DNA from: Pandoraea fibrosis
Lineage (GTDB): Bacteria > Pseudomonadota > Gammaproteobacteria > Burkholderiales > Burkholderiaceae
Direction of reading: 5' to 3'
NCBI RefSeq assembly: GCF_000807775.2
Contig: NZ_CP047385.1
Location: forward strand, 4,588,001 to 4,652,000
DNA: 64,000 bases
The translations under genes were made by a program, and so were the position numbers. The number at the start of each line of letters is the position of its first letter. The first letter of the stretch is position 1. Positions 47,646-56,925 of this stretch are shown here, piece by piece. The notes beneath the pieces are model-generated. The model was not told the DNA's origin. It ran no database searches and was given only the letters and a program-made list of their open reading frames with translations.

Positions 47646-49718
47646 TTACATGCCGCAGGGCACGGGGCAATCGTTGCGCACCGTCAGATTCCGGTAGCGT
47701 GCGAGCGCCCACAGCGGGAAGAACTTGCGATAGCCGTGATAACGCAAATAGAACACGCGCGGGAAGCCCGTCGCCGTATAGAGTTCTTCGTCCCACAGCC
47801 CTTCTTCGTTCTGCGTATTGAGCAGATAGTCGATGCCACGCTTGACCGCCGGATCGTTGGCCTTGCCGGCTGCCATCAGCCCCAGCAATGCCCAGGCCGT
47901 CTGCGACGACGTGCTCGGTGCCGCCTCGTAGCCCTTGTATTCGAGCTTGTAGCTGTCGCCGTCCTCGCCCCAGCCGCCATCGGCGTTCTGGATCGAGATC
48001 AACCACTGCGCCGAACGCGCCATGGCCGGGTGCTCCGGCGGCAGGCCTGCTGCCTGCAAGCCGCACATGGCCGACCAGGTGCCATACACGAAATTCATGC
48101 CCCAGCGGCCGTACCAGCTACCGTCGGCTTCCTGATCGTCGAGAATGTACTTCAACGCCAGATCCGCCGAGGCCTTGCGCTCCGGCGACGGCGGCAGTTG
48201 CGCCAACATCGACAGACAGCGCGCCGAAACGTCTACCGTCGGCGGATCGAGCAGCGCGCCGTGATCCGAGAACGGAATGTTGTTCAGATACAGATGCGTG
48301 TTCTCCGGCTCGAACGCGCCCCAGCCGCCGTTGCTGCTCTGCATGCCGATGACCCACTCCGTGCCGCGGTCGATCGCATGGCGCATCGGACGCGTACTCG
48401 CATCTACCTTGTCGTTTTCGAAAGTACCGGCGAGCTTCTCGTAGCGGTCCATCGCCATGGCGACGACAGCGGTGTCGTCCACATCCGGGTAATGGGGGTT
48501 GGCGAACTGGAAGGCCCAGCCGCCCGGACGCACGTTCGGGCGACGCGAAATCCAGTCGCCGCGCACATCCAGAATCTGCAACGGGATGAGCCACTCAAGC
48601 CCCTTGCCGGCCATTTCGATGGCGCGTTTGTCGCCGGTTTCGAGCAAGGCGTGCGCCGACAGTGCGGTGTCCCACACCGGCGAAAGACACGGTTGCACGT
48701 AAGTCTCGTGATCGGCCGGTGTCACCAGCTTCTCGACCGACTTGCGGGCAATCGCACGGCTCGGATGATCCTCCGGATAGCCGAGCACGTCGTACATCAT
48801 GACGGCGTTGGCCATGGCCGGATAGATGGCACCGAGGCCGTCTTCGCCGTTCAGACGCTCTTCGACGAAATCGACGGCGCGCTTGATCGACTTCTCGCGC
48901 AGCCTTTTCGGGAAGAACGGATCGAGCGCGCGCAGCACATGATCGACACCCGAGAAGAAGGTGAACCAGAAACGGCTCTGATGCGCAGCACGTTTGGGCG
49001 GCCCGACATCCTTGGGACTACCGATGAAGAGTTCGTCGATGCCGACGCCCTTCGGATTACGCGCGCGCGGACGCTTCGCCTGCAATACGAGCAGCGGCAC
49101 GATCACCGTGCGTGCCCAGTACGACACCTTCGACAGATGGAACGGGAACCACTGCGGCAGCAGCATGATCTCGACCGGCATCATCGGGACGGCCTTCCAT
49201 TCGAGTACGCTGTAGAGTGCCAGCAGAATGCGCGTGAAAACGTTTGAATTCTGCGCACCACCGCGCGAGAGGATGGCCTCGCGCGCGCGCACCATATGCG
49301 GCGCGTCGATCGGTTCGCCGATCATCTTGAGCGCGAAGTACGCCTTCACGCTGGCGCTCATGTCGAACTTGCCGTTGTGAAACAGCGGCCAGCCGCCGTG
49401 TTCGCCCTGAATGCGACGCAGGTAGGCCGCAATCTTCGCCTCGAGTTCGGCGTCGACCGCTTCGCCCAGATGGTGGCGCAGCAGCACATACTCGGCCGGA
49501 ATGGTCGAGTCGGCTTCGAGTTCGAACAGCCAGTGCCCGTCGGCCTGTTGCAGGTCGAGCAGTGCGGTGATCGAACGGTCGATCCCTGTCTCAAGCGTCT
49601 GCGTGGCCATTGCCGTGCTCACCTTCTGAGCAAGCTCCGTGTGCAGTTTGAGGTCCACGGCCGTGGCAGTGGCCGTGCGTCGCGCTTCCTTTTCGGAAGC
49701 ATCGCGTATCGTATCCAT
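47646..49718 (-). CDS. shc: Squalene-hopene cyclase
   Basis: 690 residues. It cyclises squalene to hopene and diplopterol at the membrane face. The protonating motif D412-V-D414-D415 (NPHYPDVDDTAVVAMAMD) is intact and several QW-type repeats are visible, such as QQADGHWLFELEADSTIP, QNADGGWGEDGDSYKLEYKG and NTQNEEGLWDEELYTATGF. The N-terminal ~40 residues are an extension before the first QW repeat; the start at MDTIRDASEKEARRTA is the only good candidate. It is followed by hpnG and preceded by hpnE with a 118-bp gap. Confidence 0.97.
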   Translation of the reverse strand: MDTIRDASEKEARRTATATAVDLKLHTELAQKVSTAMATQTLETGIDRSITALLDLQQADGHWLFELEADSTIPAEYVLLRHHLGEAVDAELEAKIAAYLRRIQGEHGGWPLFHNGKFDMSASVKAYFALKMIGEPIDAPHMVRAREAILSRGGAQNSNVFTRILLALYSVLEWKAVPMMPVEIMLLPQWFPFHLSKVSYWARTVIVPLLVLQAKRPRARNPKGVGIDELFIGSPKDVGPPKRAAHQSRFWFTFFSGVDHVLRALDPFFPKRLREKSIKRAVDFVEERLNGEDGLGAIYPAMANAVMMYDVLGYPEDHPSRAIARKSVEKLVTPADHETYVQPCLSPVWDTALSAHALLETGDKRAIEMAGKGLEWLIPLQILDVRGDWISRRPNVRPGGWAFQFANPHYPDVDDTAVVAMAMDRYEKLAGTFENDKVDASTRPMRHAIDRGTEWVIGMQSSNGGWGAFEPENTHLYLNNIPFSDHGALLDPPTVDVSARCLSMLAQLPPSPERKASADLALKYILDDQEADGSWYGRWGMNFVYGTWSAMCGLQAAGLPPEHPAMARSAQWLISIQNADGGWGEDGDSYKLEYKGYEAAPSTSSQTAWALLGLMAAGKANDPAVKRGIDYLLNTQNEEGLWDEELYTATGFPRVFYLRYHGYRKFFPLWALARYRNLTVRNDCPVPCGM

Positions 49719-49836
49719 GGCGTTCTTGCCTACTCAAAGGCGTATGGGCGGCGCGGGGTACACGCCGGTTAAACATTCACTCTTGCGATTGCGCCGGGTT
49801 CTTCCGCCCGGCTGGCGCGTAAGGCGATGACAGGGC

Positions 49837-51090
49837 TCAGGCCGGGCGCAGCACGTCGGCCGCCCGGTTGCCGCTGCGCAGCGCCCCCTCGATGGTCGCG
49901 GGCAGCCCGGTGGCCGTCCAGTCGCCGGCCAGCACAAGATTGCGCCAACGCGTATGCACGCCCGGGCGACGCTTGTCCTGCGCCGGGGTGGCCGCGAACG
50001 TGGCGCGCTTCTCACGCACCAGTTGCCACACCGGCATCGGCGTCGCCGGTACCTGACACGCGCGGGCGACCTCTTCCCAGATGCGAAGCGCGAGCGACTC
50101 CCGCGATTCGTCGAGCAAGTGGTCCGCACCGCTGATCGTGACCGACAGACGACCATCGAACGCGAAGATCCAGTCGCTCACCCCGTTCACCACGCCGATC
50201 ATCGGCGGGCAGCCCGGCGGCGGCGGCACCTGGAAATGCGCGTTGACGATGGCGCGATATTCATCCGGCGTGGTCAGCGCCGGCACCAGCGCGGCCGCGA
50301 CGTTCGGCGGCACGGCGAGCACTACGGCGTCGTCGGCGCCAAGCGTCTCCGGGCCGTCGCCAAAATCGATCGACTCGACGCGGCTGCCGTCCTGCGCGTA
50401 GTGCAACGCACGCACACGGTGCTGCATCATCACGCGCGCGCCCCTGGCTTCCAGATACGCCAGCGCGGGATTGACGAACGAGACATCCAGACCGTCGCTG
50501 GCAATCAGCGGATGGCAGGCTTTGCCACCTGCCGCAAGCGTCTCGCGAATCACGGCAGCGGCCATCTGCGCCGAGCCTTCCGCCGGATCGGCGTTGAGCA
50601 CCGCGAGAAACAGCGGATGAATCAACCGCTTGTACAGCGTCGGCGGGCAATTCATGGCGTCGGTCATCGTCGCCTCGGGGCCTGCGCGGAGCAACGGCGC
50701 GAGCGACAGATAGTCCGACCACTTCGTGCCCGGCACGCGGGCATCTTTACGGAAAATCCACCACGGCAGACGCCCTTCCGACAGACGCACCGTCCAGCGC
50801 TCATCGCTATCGAGGTCGATGAACGCGAACTCGGCACGATCGGGGCCGCTCAGCGTGTGTTCCGAGCCGATGGTGCGCGTGAATTCGCGCATCGTCGTAT
50901 TGCCCGAGAGCACCAGATGGTTGCCGTTATCGATCACGGCATTCAACTGCCGGTCAAAATACGAACGGCACCGTCCGCCGGCCTGAGGCGCGGCCTCGTG
51001 CAGCACCACGGACACACCGCGCGTGGCGAGCCTGACCGCGGCGGCCAGCCCTGCAAGGCCGGCGCCGATGACGTGAACCGTGCCCGCCAT
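49837..51090 (-). CDS. hpnE: Squalene-associated FAD-dependent desaturase HpnE
   Basis: 417 residues, amine-oxidase/phytoene-desaturase-like flavoprotein. N-terminal FAD site VHVIGAGLAGLAAAVRLATR with HEAAPQAGGRCRS; the C-terminal FAD closure is WRNLVLAGDWTATGLPATIE. HpnE reduces and dehydroxylates hydroxysqualene to squalene in the HpnCDE route. The start at 51090 overlaps the hpnD stop (TGATG); the long open frame extending upstream to 51732 is a shadow of hpnD. Confidence 0.94.
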   Translation of the reverse strand: MAGTVHVIGAGLAGLAAAVRLATRGVSVVLHEAAPQAGGRCRSYFDRQLNAVIDNGNHLVLSGNTTMREFTRTIGSEHTLSGPDRAEFAFIDLDSDERWTVRLSEGRLPWWIFRKDARVPGTKWSDYLSLAPLLRAGPEATMTDAMNCPPTLYKRLIHPLFLAVLNADPAEGSAQMAAAVIRETLAAGGKACHPLIASDGLDVSFVNPALAYLEARGARVMMQHRVRALHYAQDGSRVESIDFGDGPETLGADDAVVLAVPPNVAAALVPALTTPDEYRAIVNAHFQVPPPPGCPPMIGVVNGVSDWIFAFDGRLSVTISGADHLLDESRESLALRIWEEVARACQVPATPMPVWQLVREKRATFAATPAQDKRRPGVHTRWRNLVLAGDWTATGLPATIEGALRSGNRAADVLRPA

Positions 51091-51938
51091 CAGAAGGCCA
51101 TCTGCCGCAGCAGCATCAGAATGAGACGCCAGCGCGGCACACGCACACGCTCGCGAGGCGCGGCAAAACCGCGCGCAATGAGTTTGTCGAGAATCGCGCC
51201 GTAGGCTTTGGCCATCACCGCAGGAGCGACGACCACGCGACGCGGATGCCGCGCCATGATCGCACGCGCCTTCGCATAGTGATCGCGCGCCTGCGCCACC
51301 AGCGGCGCACAGGCACGGTCGAGTCTGGCCGCGACGACCGTCGCGGGCGTGGCGTCGACGATCCCGGCGTCGGCCAGCGTTTCGCGTGGCAGATAGACGC
51401 GGCCGATGCCGGCGTCTTCGTCGATATCGCGCAGAATATTCGTCAGTTGAAGTGCACGACCGAGGTGATACGACAGGTCGATGCCGTCCTGCTCGGGCAT
51501 ACCGAACACCTTGACCGACAAACGGCCAACGGCGCTCGCCACGCGATCGCAATAGAGATCGAGCGTGAGCAGATCGGGCGCGACGATGGGGCCGCAGGCG
51601 TCCATTTCCATGCCTTCGATGACGGCAAGGAAGTCGTCGTGCTTCAGACCGAACTGCTTGACCACGCGGGCAAGGTTCGCGAGCGAGGGCGCCGGGCGGC
51701 CGTCGTACAGGTCGGCCAGATCGCGCCGCCAAGCGGCCAGACGGGACATCCGGCTCGCCGAGGTGTCCTCACCGTCGTCGGCAATGTCGTCCACGGCGCG
51801 GCAAAAGGCGTAGATCTCGAACATGCCTTCGCGCTGCGCGGGCGGCAGAATGCGCATGGCAGCGTAAAAACTGCTGCCCGAGGCCACACGTGCACTGCTT
51901 TGCTCAGGCGAAATTTCGATCGGTTCGGCGACGCTCAC
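51090..51938 (-). CDS. hpnD: Presqualene diphosphate synthase HpnD
   Basis: 282 residues, squalene/phytoene synthase fold. First aspartate motif D50-D51-x2-D54 (FCRAVDDIADD), second motif in RALQLTNILRDIDEDAGIG with VYLPRE. It condenses two farnesyl diphosphates to presqualene diphosphate. Translationally coupled to hpnE downstream and divergent from hpnC with a 177-bp promoter region; HpnC, D and E together convert FPP to squalene. Confidence 0.94.
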   Translation of the reverse strand: MSVAEPIEISPEQSSARVASGSSFYAAMRILPPAQREGMFEIYAFCRAVDDIADDGEDTSASRMSRLAAWRRDLADLYDGRPAPSLANLARVVKQFGLKHDDFLAVIEGMEMDACGPIVAPDLLTLDLYCDRVASAVGRLSVKVFGMPEQDGIDLSYHLGRALQLTNILRDIDEDAGIGRVYLPRETLADAGIVDATPATVVAARLDRACAPLVAQARDHYAKARAIMARHPRRVVVAPAVMAKAYGAILDKLIARGFAAPRERVRVPRWRLILMLLRQMAF

Positions 51939-52049
51939 GAGGCTCCTCGTCGTGCAGGGGAACAGGGTGACACCACGGAAAAAAACTCAGGGGATTCTTG
52001 CAAGGAGGGAAGTATACCGGGGATTGGCGCGACTTTCCCGCCAAGATTT

Positions 52050-52078
52050 GGAACGATAGCATAGAATCTCGGGTCACT
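52050..52078 (+). promoter_or_regulatory. Possible sigma-E-type promoter upstream of hpnC
   Basis: GGAAC at 52050-52054 followed after 18 bases by GTCA at 52073-52076 resembles the GGAACTT-N16-GTCTAA pattern of extracytoplasmic-stress sigma factors. A sigma-70-like TAGAAT (52062-52067) overlaps it. Weak evidence. Confidence 0.25.
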
Positions 52079-52115
52079 CAGCGCAGCCGCGTTGGCCCAA
52101 TTGCCTCACCCGCCG

Positions 52116-52979
52116 ATGACTTCCGACGCCAAGATCGAGCATTACGAGAACTTCCCGGTCGCCAGTATCCTGCTGCCGCGCGAAATGCGCGCGCCGGTGG
52201 GCGTGATCTATAACTTCGCCCGCACCGCAGACGACATTGCCGACGAGGGCGATGCGACCAACGCCGAGCGCCACGCCGGCCTCGCCGCCTATCAGGCCGA
52301 ACTCGACAAGATCGCCGCCGGACAGCCGACGTCGCCCGACAAGCCGCTGTTCGCCGCCCTCGCAGGCGTCATTGCCGAGCATCGGCTCAGCGTTCAGCCC
52401 TTCTCCGACCTGCTCTCGGCGTTCGATCAGGATATCGAGGTCAAGCGCTACGCGACGTTTGCCGAGTTGCGCGACTACACCCGGCGCTCCGCCGACCCGG
52501 TCGGGCGCATCATGCTCGCGCTGTTCAAGCTCGACACGCCCGAGAACATCGCCTGCTCGGACGATATCTGCTCCGCGCTGCAACTCATCAATTTCTGGCA
52601 GGACGTGGAAGTCGACTGGCGCAAGGCACGCGTGTATCTGCCGCAGGAGGACATGGCCCGTTTCGGTGTGAGCGACGCTGACATCGGCGCGCAGACGTTC
52701 GACGACCGCTGGCGCGCCCTTATGCGCTACGAGGTCGACTTTGCCCGTCAAATGATGCTGCGCGGCGCACCGCTGGCCAACCGCGTGCCGGGCCGTTTCG
52801 GGCTCGAATTGTGCTGCGTGGTGCATGGTGGCCTGCGCATTCTCGACATGATCGAGGCGGCCAACTACGACGTCTTCCGCCACCGCCCGCAACTGGGCAA
52901 GTCCGATGGCCTGCGTGTGTTCCTGCGCGGCCTCGGCATGAAGCTGAGCGGCACGCCGCCCAAGGCCCGCGCCCACTGA
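52116..52979 (+). CDS. hpnC: Hydroxysqualene synthase HpnC
   Basis: 287 residues from the ATG at 52116 (a TTG at 52092 would add eight residues; neither has a ribosome binding site). Squalene/phytoene synthase fold: EHYENFPVASILLPREMRAP is the HpnC-type start, the first aspartate motif is D39-D40-x2-D43 (ARTADDIADEGD) and the second QLINFWQDVEVDWRKARVYL. It converts presqualene diphosphate to hydroxysqualene for HpnE. It is divergent from hpnD, so the three-enzyme route is expressed from one shared control region. Confidence 0.93.
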   Translation: MTSDAKIEHYENFPVASILLPREMRAPVGVIYNFARTADDIADEGDATNAERHAGLAAYQAELDKIAAGQPTSPDKPLFAALAGVIAEHRLSVQPFSDLLSAFDQDIEVKRYATFAELRDYTRRSADPVGRIMLALFKLDTPENIACSDDICSALQLINFWQDVEVDWRKARVYLPQEDMARFGVSDADIGAQTFDDRWRALMRYEVDFARQMMLRGAPLANRVPGRFGLELCCVVHGGLRILDMIEAANYDVFRHRPQLGKSDGLRVFLRGLGMKLSGTPPKARAH

Positions 52980-53155
52980 GGCCGTTCGGCGCTCCGCTGT
53001 CCGGCAGCGTGCTGCCGCCGCGCCGGACCCGGCGGCGCGTGGCACCACCGATTCCCTCGTTTCTGGCGCTTCTCTACCCTCCACGGCTGCCCTAACGTGA
53101 CGGGATAGCGCGTTCCGCCTGCGGCGGCACGCGTGTCAGAGACCTCCGGGAGCCC

Positions 53156-54112
53156 GTGCGCGTGAATCTGCCAGCCAGTCTGCAACGCCTGACCTCGAAT
53201 CGATCCTCCGTGCGATCCCATGCTGGCGTGCTCTTTGCCATCGTCATCGTGGCGTGGGGCGTGAACTGGCCCGTCAGCAAGGCCCTGCTCGCCCACGTCT
53301 CGCCGTGGTGGAGCGCCGCGCTGCGCTCGGTCATCGGCATGACGACGCTGTTCATCATCTGCGCCCTCACCGGGCGTCTCGTGCTACCCCGCCGGGGCGA
53401 TCTGCCCGTCATCCTGAGCGTCGGTCTGCTGCACATGACGGTGTTCTCGCTGCTCGTCGCTCTGAGTCTCCAGTACGTCAGCGCCGGTCGCTCCGCCGTG
53501 CTCGCTTACACCACGCCGCTGTGGGTCATGCCGGCTGCACGCGTGTGGCTGGGCGAGACGCTCACGCCACGCCGTCTGCTCGGGCTCGCATGCGGCCTGC
53601 TGGGGCTCGGGGTGATGTTCAACCCGCTCGCGTTCGACTGGCATGATCGCAACGCCGTGTTCGGCAATGCGCTGGTCCTGACCTCGGCCTTCGTGTGGGC
53701 GGTGGCGATCGTTCATATGCGCGCGCATCGTTGGGTCAACGGACCGTTCGAACTCAGCCCGTGGCAATTGCTGCTCGCGAGCAGCGTGATGTGCACGCTC
53801 GCCGCCGTGGTCGACGGCGCGCCGCGCATCACCGGTTGGGGCGGATTTTCGGGATTGCTGGCGTATGGCGGCGTGATGGGCGGCGGCATCGCCTACTGGC
53901 TGGCGGGCGTGGTCACACGACAGTTGCCGGCGGGCGTCACCTCGCTGGGGCTGCTGGGGGTGCCGGTCGTCGGCACGCTGGCCTCGGCGCTCATCTTGCG
54001 CGAGTCGCTCGGACTGGACGTCTGGATCGCCCTCGCGCTGATCGTCGGCGGCATTGCGCTCGGCACCGTGCAGGGCGGTGCGACGTCATGCCGCACAGAC
54101 AGCACCGCCTGA
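53156..54112 (+). CDS. EamA/DMT-family permease
   Basis: 318 residues, ten predicted membrane helices in two EamA repeats. Repeat 1 opens VLFAIVIVAWGVNWPVSKAL and ends YTTPLWVMPAARVWLGETLT; repeat 2 ends LLGVPVVGTLASALILRESL. Family members export amino acids or other metabolites. The start is GTG 53156 or GTG 53162, both just after a GGGAG; the latter has better spacing. It is 176 bp after hpnC but is not part of any known hopanoid set. Confidence 0.82.
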   Translation: MRVNLPASLQRLTSNRSSVRSHAGVLFAIVIVAWGVNWPVSKALLAHVSPWWSAALRSVIGMTTLFIICALTGRLVLPRRGDLPVILSVGLLHMTVFSLLVALSLQYVSAGRSAVLAYTTPLWVMPAARVWLGETLTPRRLLGLACGLLGLGVMFNPLAFDWHDRNAVFGNALVLTSAFVWAVAIVHMRAHRWVNGPFELSPWQLLLASSVMCTLAAVVDGAPRITGWGGFSGLLAYGGVMGGGIAYWLAGVVTRQLPAGVTSLGLLGVPVVGTLASALILRESLGLDVWIALALIVGGIALGTVQGGATSCRTDSTA

Positions 54113-54238
54113 GCGCCGCCGGCGCTTGACCCATCGCAAGATCCGTTCGACAGGCAGATGCCAGACTGCCTTCTCGCGTGCGCGAAGCCATCGTGGCGCA
54201 TTCGCGCGAGCGAGCCAACTTCGACGAACGGAACTGAC

Positions 54239-55411
54239 ATGAACGAGCAATGGTTGACGCTGGCGGGTCGCCGGCTGGTGCCTGTAGTGCAAGGCGGCAT
54301 GGGAATCGGCATCTCCGCGCACCGGCTGGCGGGCACGGTCGCACGGCACAACGGCGTGGGCACGATCGCGAGCATCGACCTGCGTCACCATCACCCCGAC
54401 CTGCTCGCCCGGGTCGACGGCACACGTGACAAGGCGGCCATCGAGGCCGTCAATCTGATCGCGCTGGATCGCGAAGTGCGGGCCGCCAAAGCCATTGCCA
54501 ACGGCAATGGGCTCGTGGCCGTGAACGTCATGAAAGCGGTGAGTGCGCACGCCTCGCTGGTGCGCCAGGCCTGCGAAAGCGGTGCCGACGCCATCGTCAT
54601 GGGCGCCGGACTGCCACTCGACCTGCCCGAACTCACGGCCCGCCATCCCGAGGTCGCCCTCATTCCGATTCTGTCCGACTCACGTGGCGTGAGCCTCGTG
54701 TTGCGCAAGTGGATGAAGAAGGGCCGTCTGCCCGATGCCATCGTCATCGAACATCCGGCGCATGCGGGCGGGCATCTTGGCGCGTCGCGCATCGAGGATC
54801 TGGGCGATGCGCGCTTCTCGTTTGACCGTGTGCTCACGGAGTGTCGCGAGATCTATGCTGCGCTGGGCATCGACTGGGCCAGCGTGCCGCTTATCGTGGC
54901 CGGCGGCATCCATCGTCATGAACAGGTGCGGCATTGGCTCGACAAGGGGGCCGCCGGCGTGCAGTTGGGCACAGCGTTTGCCGTGACCGAAGAGTCGGAT
55001 GCGCACCCCGCGTTCAAGGCAGTGCTTGCGAGTGCGCGCCCGCAAGACATTGCCGAATTCACCAGCGTGGCGGGATTGCCTGCGCGCGCCGTGCTGACGC
55101 CATGGCTCAGGAAATATCTGTCGCGCGAAACCGCACTGCAAGCGAAGGCGAAGGTACGACAGTGTCTGGAAGGGTTCGATTGTTTGCAGGCCTGCGGGCT
55201 TCGCGATGGCGTAGCGCGCATCGGGCAGTTCTGCATCGACCTGAAACTTGCGCAGGCCGTGCGTGGCGATGTCGCACGCGGGCTCTTCTTCCGTGGGCGC
55301 GACCCACTGCCCTTCGGCGAGCGCATTCGTCCGGTAGCCGACCTCATGCGGTATCTGCTCACAGGGGAGCGGCCGGAGGAGGAAAGTCCTGCCCCGGCCA
55401 CGGCAACATGA
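54239..55411 (+). CDS. Nitronate monooxygenase-family flavoprotein
   Basis: 390 residues, FMN-binding TIM barrel of the 2-nitropropane dioxygenase/NMO family. VPVVQGGMGIGISAHRLAGT begins the barrel, IEHPAHAGGHLGASRIEDL holds the catalytic His region, and the phosphate site is IVAGGIHRHEQVRHWLDKGA with AGVQLGTAFAVTEES. The C-terminal extension has a cysteine pair, CLEGFDCLQACGLRDG, seen in one NMO/PfaD-like branch. It may detoxify nitronates, but many relatives have other roles. The start at 54239 is preferred over an upstream frame lacking similarity. Confidence 0.82.
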   Translation: MNEQWLTLAGRRLVPVVQGGMGIGISAHRLAGTVARHNGVGTIASIDLRHHHPDLLARVDGTRDKAAIEAVNLIALDREVRAAKAIANGNGLVAVNVMKAVSAHASLVRQACESGADAIVMGAGLPLDLPELTARHPEVALIPILSDSRGVSLVLRKWMKKGRLPDAIVIEHPAHAGGHLGASRIEDLGDARFSFDRVLTECREIYAALGIDWASVPLIVAGGIHRHEQVRHWLDKGAAGVQLGTAFAVTEESDAHPAFKAVLASARPQDIAEFTSVAGLPARAVLTPWLRKYLSRETALQAKAKVRQCLEGFDCLQACGLRDGVARIGQFCIDLKLAQAVRGDVARGLFFRGRDPLPFGERIRPVADLMRYLLTGERPEEESPAPATAT

Positions 55412-55483
55412 TCGAGCCACTTCATCGGACAAAGATCGGGCAAAGTCATCGCGACGGGCGCCGGCACTGCCGGCGCCCTCCGA

Positions 55484-56923
55484 CTATGCCGCCACGTATG
55501 ACGTCTTGACCGTCGTGTAGAACTCGGCGGCATAGCGCCCCTGCTCGCGCGCCCCGTAGCTCGACGCCTTGCGGCCGCCGAACGGCACGTGATAGTCCCC
55601 GCCTGCCGTCGACACGTTGGTCATTGTCATGCCGGCCTGCGCGTGTCGTTTGAAGTGATTCGCATACTTCAGCGACGTCGTGCAGATACCCGCCGACAAT
55701 CCGAACTCCGTGTCGTTGGCCAGCGCGAGTGCGTGCTCGTAGTCGTCGGCCGGAATGACGCACGCGACCGGCCCGAAGATTTCTTCGCGAGCGATACGCA
55801 TCTCGTTGTGCGCGTCGACGAACAACGCAGGCGACAGGTAGTACCCCGGCCGCTCGCGCGTAAGCCTTTCACCACCGAACGCCAGCGTTGCGCCCTCCTC
55901 CCGGCCGATCGCGATGTAGTCGAGGTCCGTCTGCAACTGGCCCTCGCTCACCACGGGACCGATCTGTGTCGCCGGATCGCGCGCGTCGCCAATGCGCAGC
56001 GTCGCCAGACGCGCCGTCATCGCCTTGACGAAGCGGTCGTAAATCCGCTTGCCGACGATCAACCGGCTCGATGCCGTGCACCGCTGTCCCGTCGAGAAAT
56101 AGGCCCCCTGTACCGCACATTCGACGGCAATCTCGAGATCGGCGTCGTCGAGCACGATCAGCGGATTCTTGCCGCCCATCTCCAACTGCACCTTGGCAAA
56201 TCGCTGCGCGGCGCTCAGCAGCACGCTCTTGCCCGTGGCAACCGATCCGGTGAAGCTGATACCCGTCACGTCACGCGAGTCGAGCAACACCTGTCCGACC
56301 TCGCGCCCACGGCCCATCACCAGATTGAAGGTGCCCGCCGGCAACCCGGCCCGGCTGATGATTTCCGAGAGCGCCCACGCCGAGGCCGGCACCAGATCGG
56401 CCGGCTTGAAGACAACGCTGTTGCCGTGCGCCAGCGCGGGGGCGATCTTCCATGCGGGGATGCCCAACGGGAAGTTCCACGGCGTGATGATGCCGACCAC
56501 GCCCAGCGGTTCGCGCGTGATATCGACGGTGATCCCCGGACGCAGCGAGGCCAGATGTTCACCGCCGGGGCGCAGCGCTTCCCCCGCGAAGAACTTGAAA
56601 ATCTGTCCGGCGCGCGCCGCTTCGCCGACCGCCTCCGGTAGCGACTTGCCTTCTTCGCGCGCCAGCAGCTCGCCGAGTTCCTGTTTGCGGGCAATCAACT
56701 CGGTGCCGATTGCGTCCAGCGCATCAGCGCGGACTTGCGGTGTGGCATGTGCCCACGCGGGACCGGCATGCTTGGCGGCTGCGATGGCGTCGCGCGTGGC
56801 AGCGGCGTCGGCACGCGCATACTCGCCGAGAACGTCATCGGTATCCGAGGGATTGACGTTCGGCGTGGCGGCTACTCCCTGCACCCACTCGCCGTTGATG
56901 AAGTTCGGTTTCATCGGTTTCAC
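55484..56923 (-). CDS. NAD(P)+-dependent aldehyde dehydrogenase, semialdehyde type
   Basis: 479 residues. FINGEWVQG opens the family; the NAD site includes IITPWNFPLGIPAWKIAPAL and FKPADLVPASAWALSE, the general base is Glu in LEMGGKNPLIV and the catalytic Cys is in STGQRCTASSR. It resembles 2-oxoglutarate-semialdehyde and succinate-semialdehyde dehydrogenases. Two bases separate it from the aminotransferase gene upstream, so it probably oxidises the semialdehyde that the transaminase makes (from GABA, 5-aminovalerate or a similar omega-amino acid). Confidence 0.88.
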   Translation of the reverse strand: MKPMKPNFINGEWVQGVAATPNVNPSDTDDVLGEYARADAAATRDAIAAAKHAGPAWAHATPQVRADALDAIGTELIARKQELGELLAREEGKSLPEAVGEAARAGQIFKFFAGEALRPGGEHLASLRPGITVDITREPLGVVGIITPWNFPLGIPAWKIAPALAHGNSVVFKPADLVPASAWALSEIISRAGLPAGTFNLVMGRGREVGQVLLDSRDVTGISFTGSVATGKSVLLSAAQRFAKVQLEMGGKNPLIVLDDADLEIAVECAVQGAYFSTGQRCTASSRLIVGKRIYDRFVKAMTARLATLRIGDARDPATQIGPVVSEGQLQTDLDYIAIGREEGATLAFGGERLTRERPGYYLSPALFVDAHNEMRIAREEIFGPVACVIPADDYEHALALANDTEFGLSAGICTTSLKYANHFKRHAQAGMTMTNVSTAGGDYHVPFGGRKASSYGAREQGRYAAEFYTTVKTSYVAA

Positions 56924-56925
56924 CC

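Noticed and set aside
47046..49247. 733-codon plus-strand frame opposite shc and hpnG
   Set aside because: Antisense shadow; squalene-hopene cyclase on the other strand has all its motifs.
51091..51732. Upstream in-frame extension of hpnE
   Set aside because: It lies antiparallel in frame with, but out of phase to, hpnD codons; it is Arg-rich without similarity, while hpnE has a clear start at 51090 overlapping the hpnD stop.
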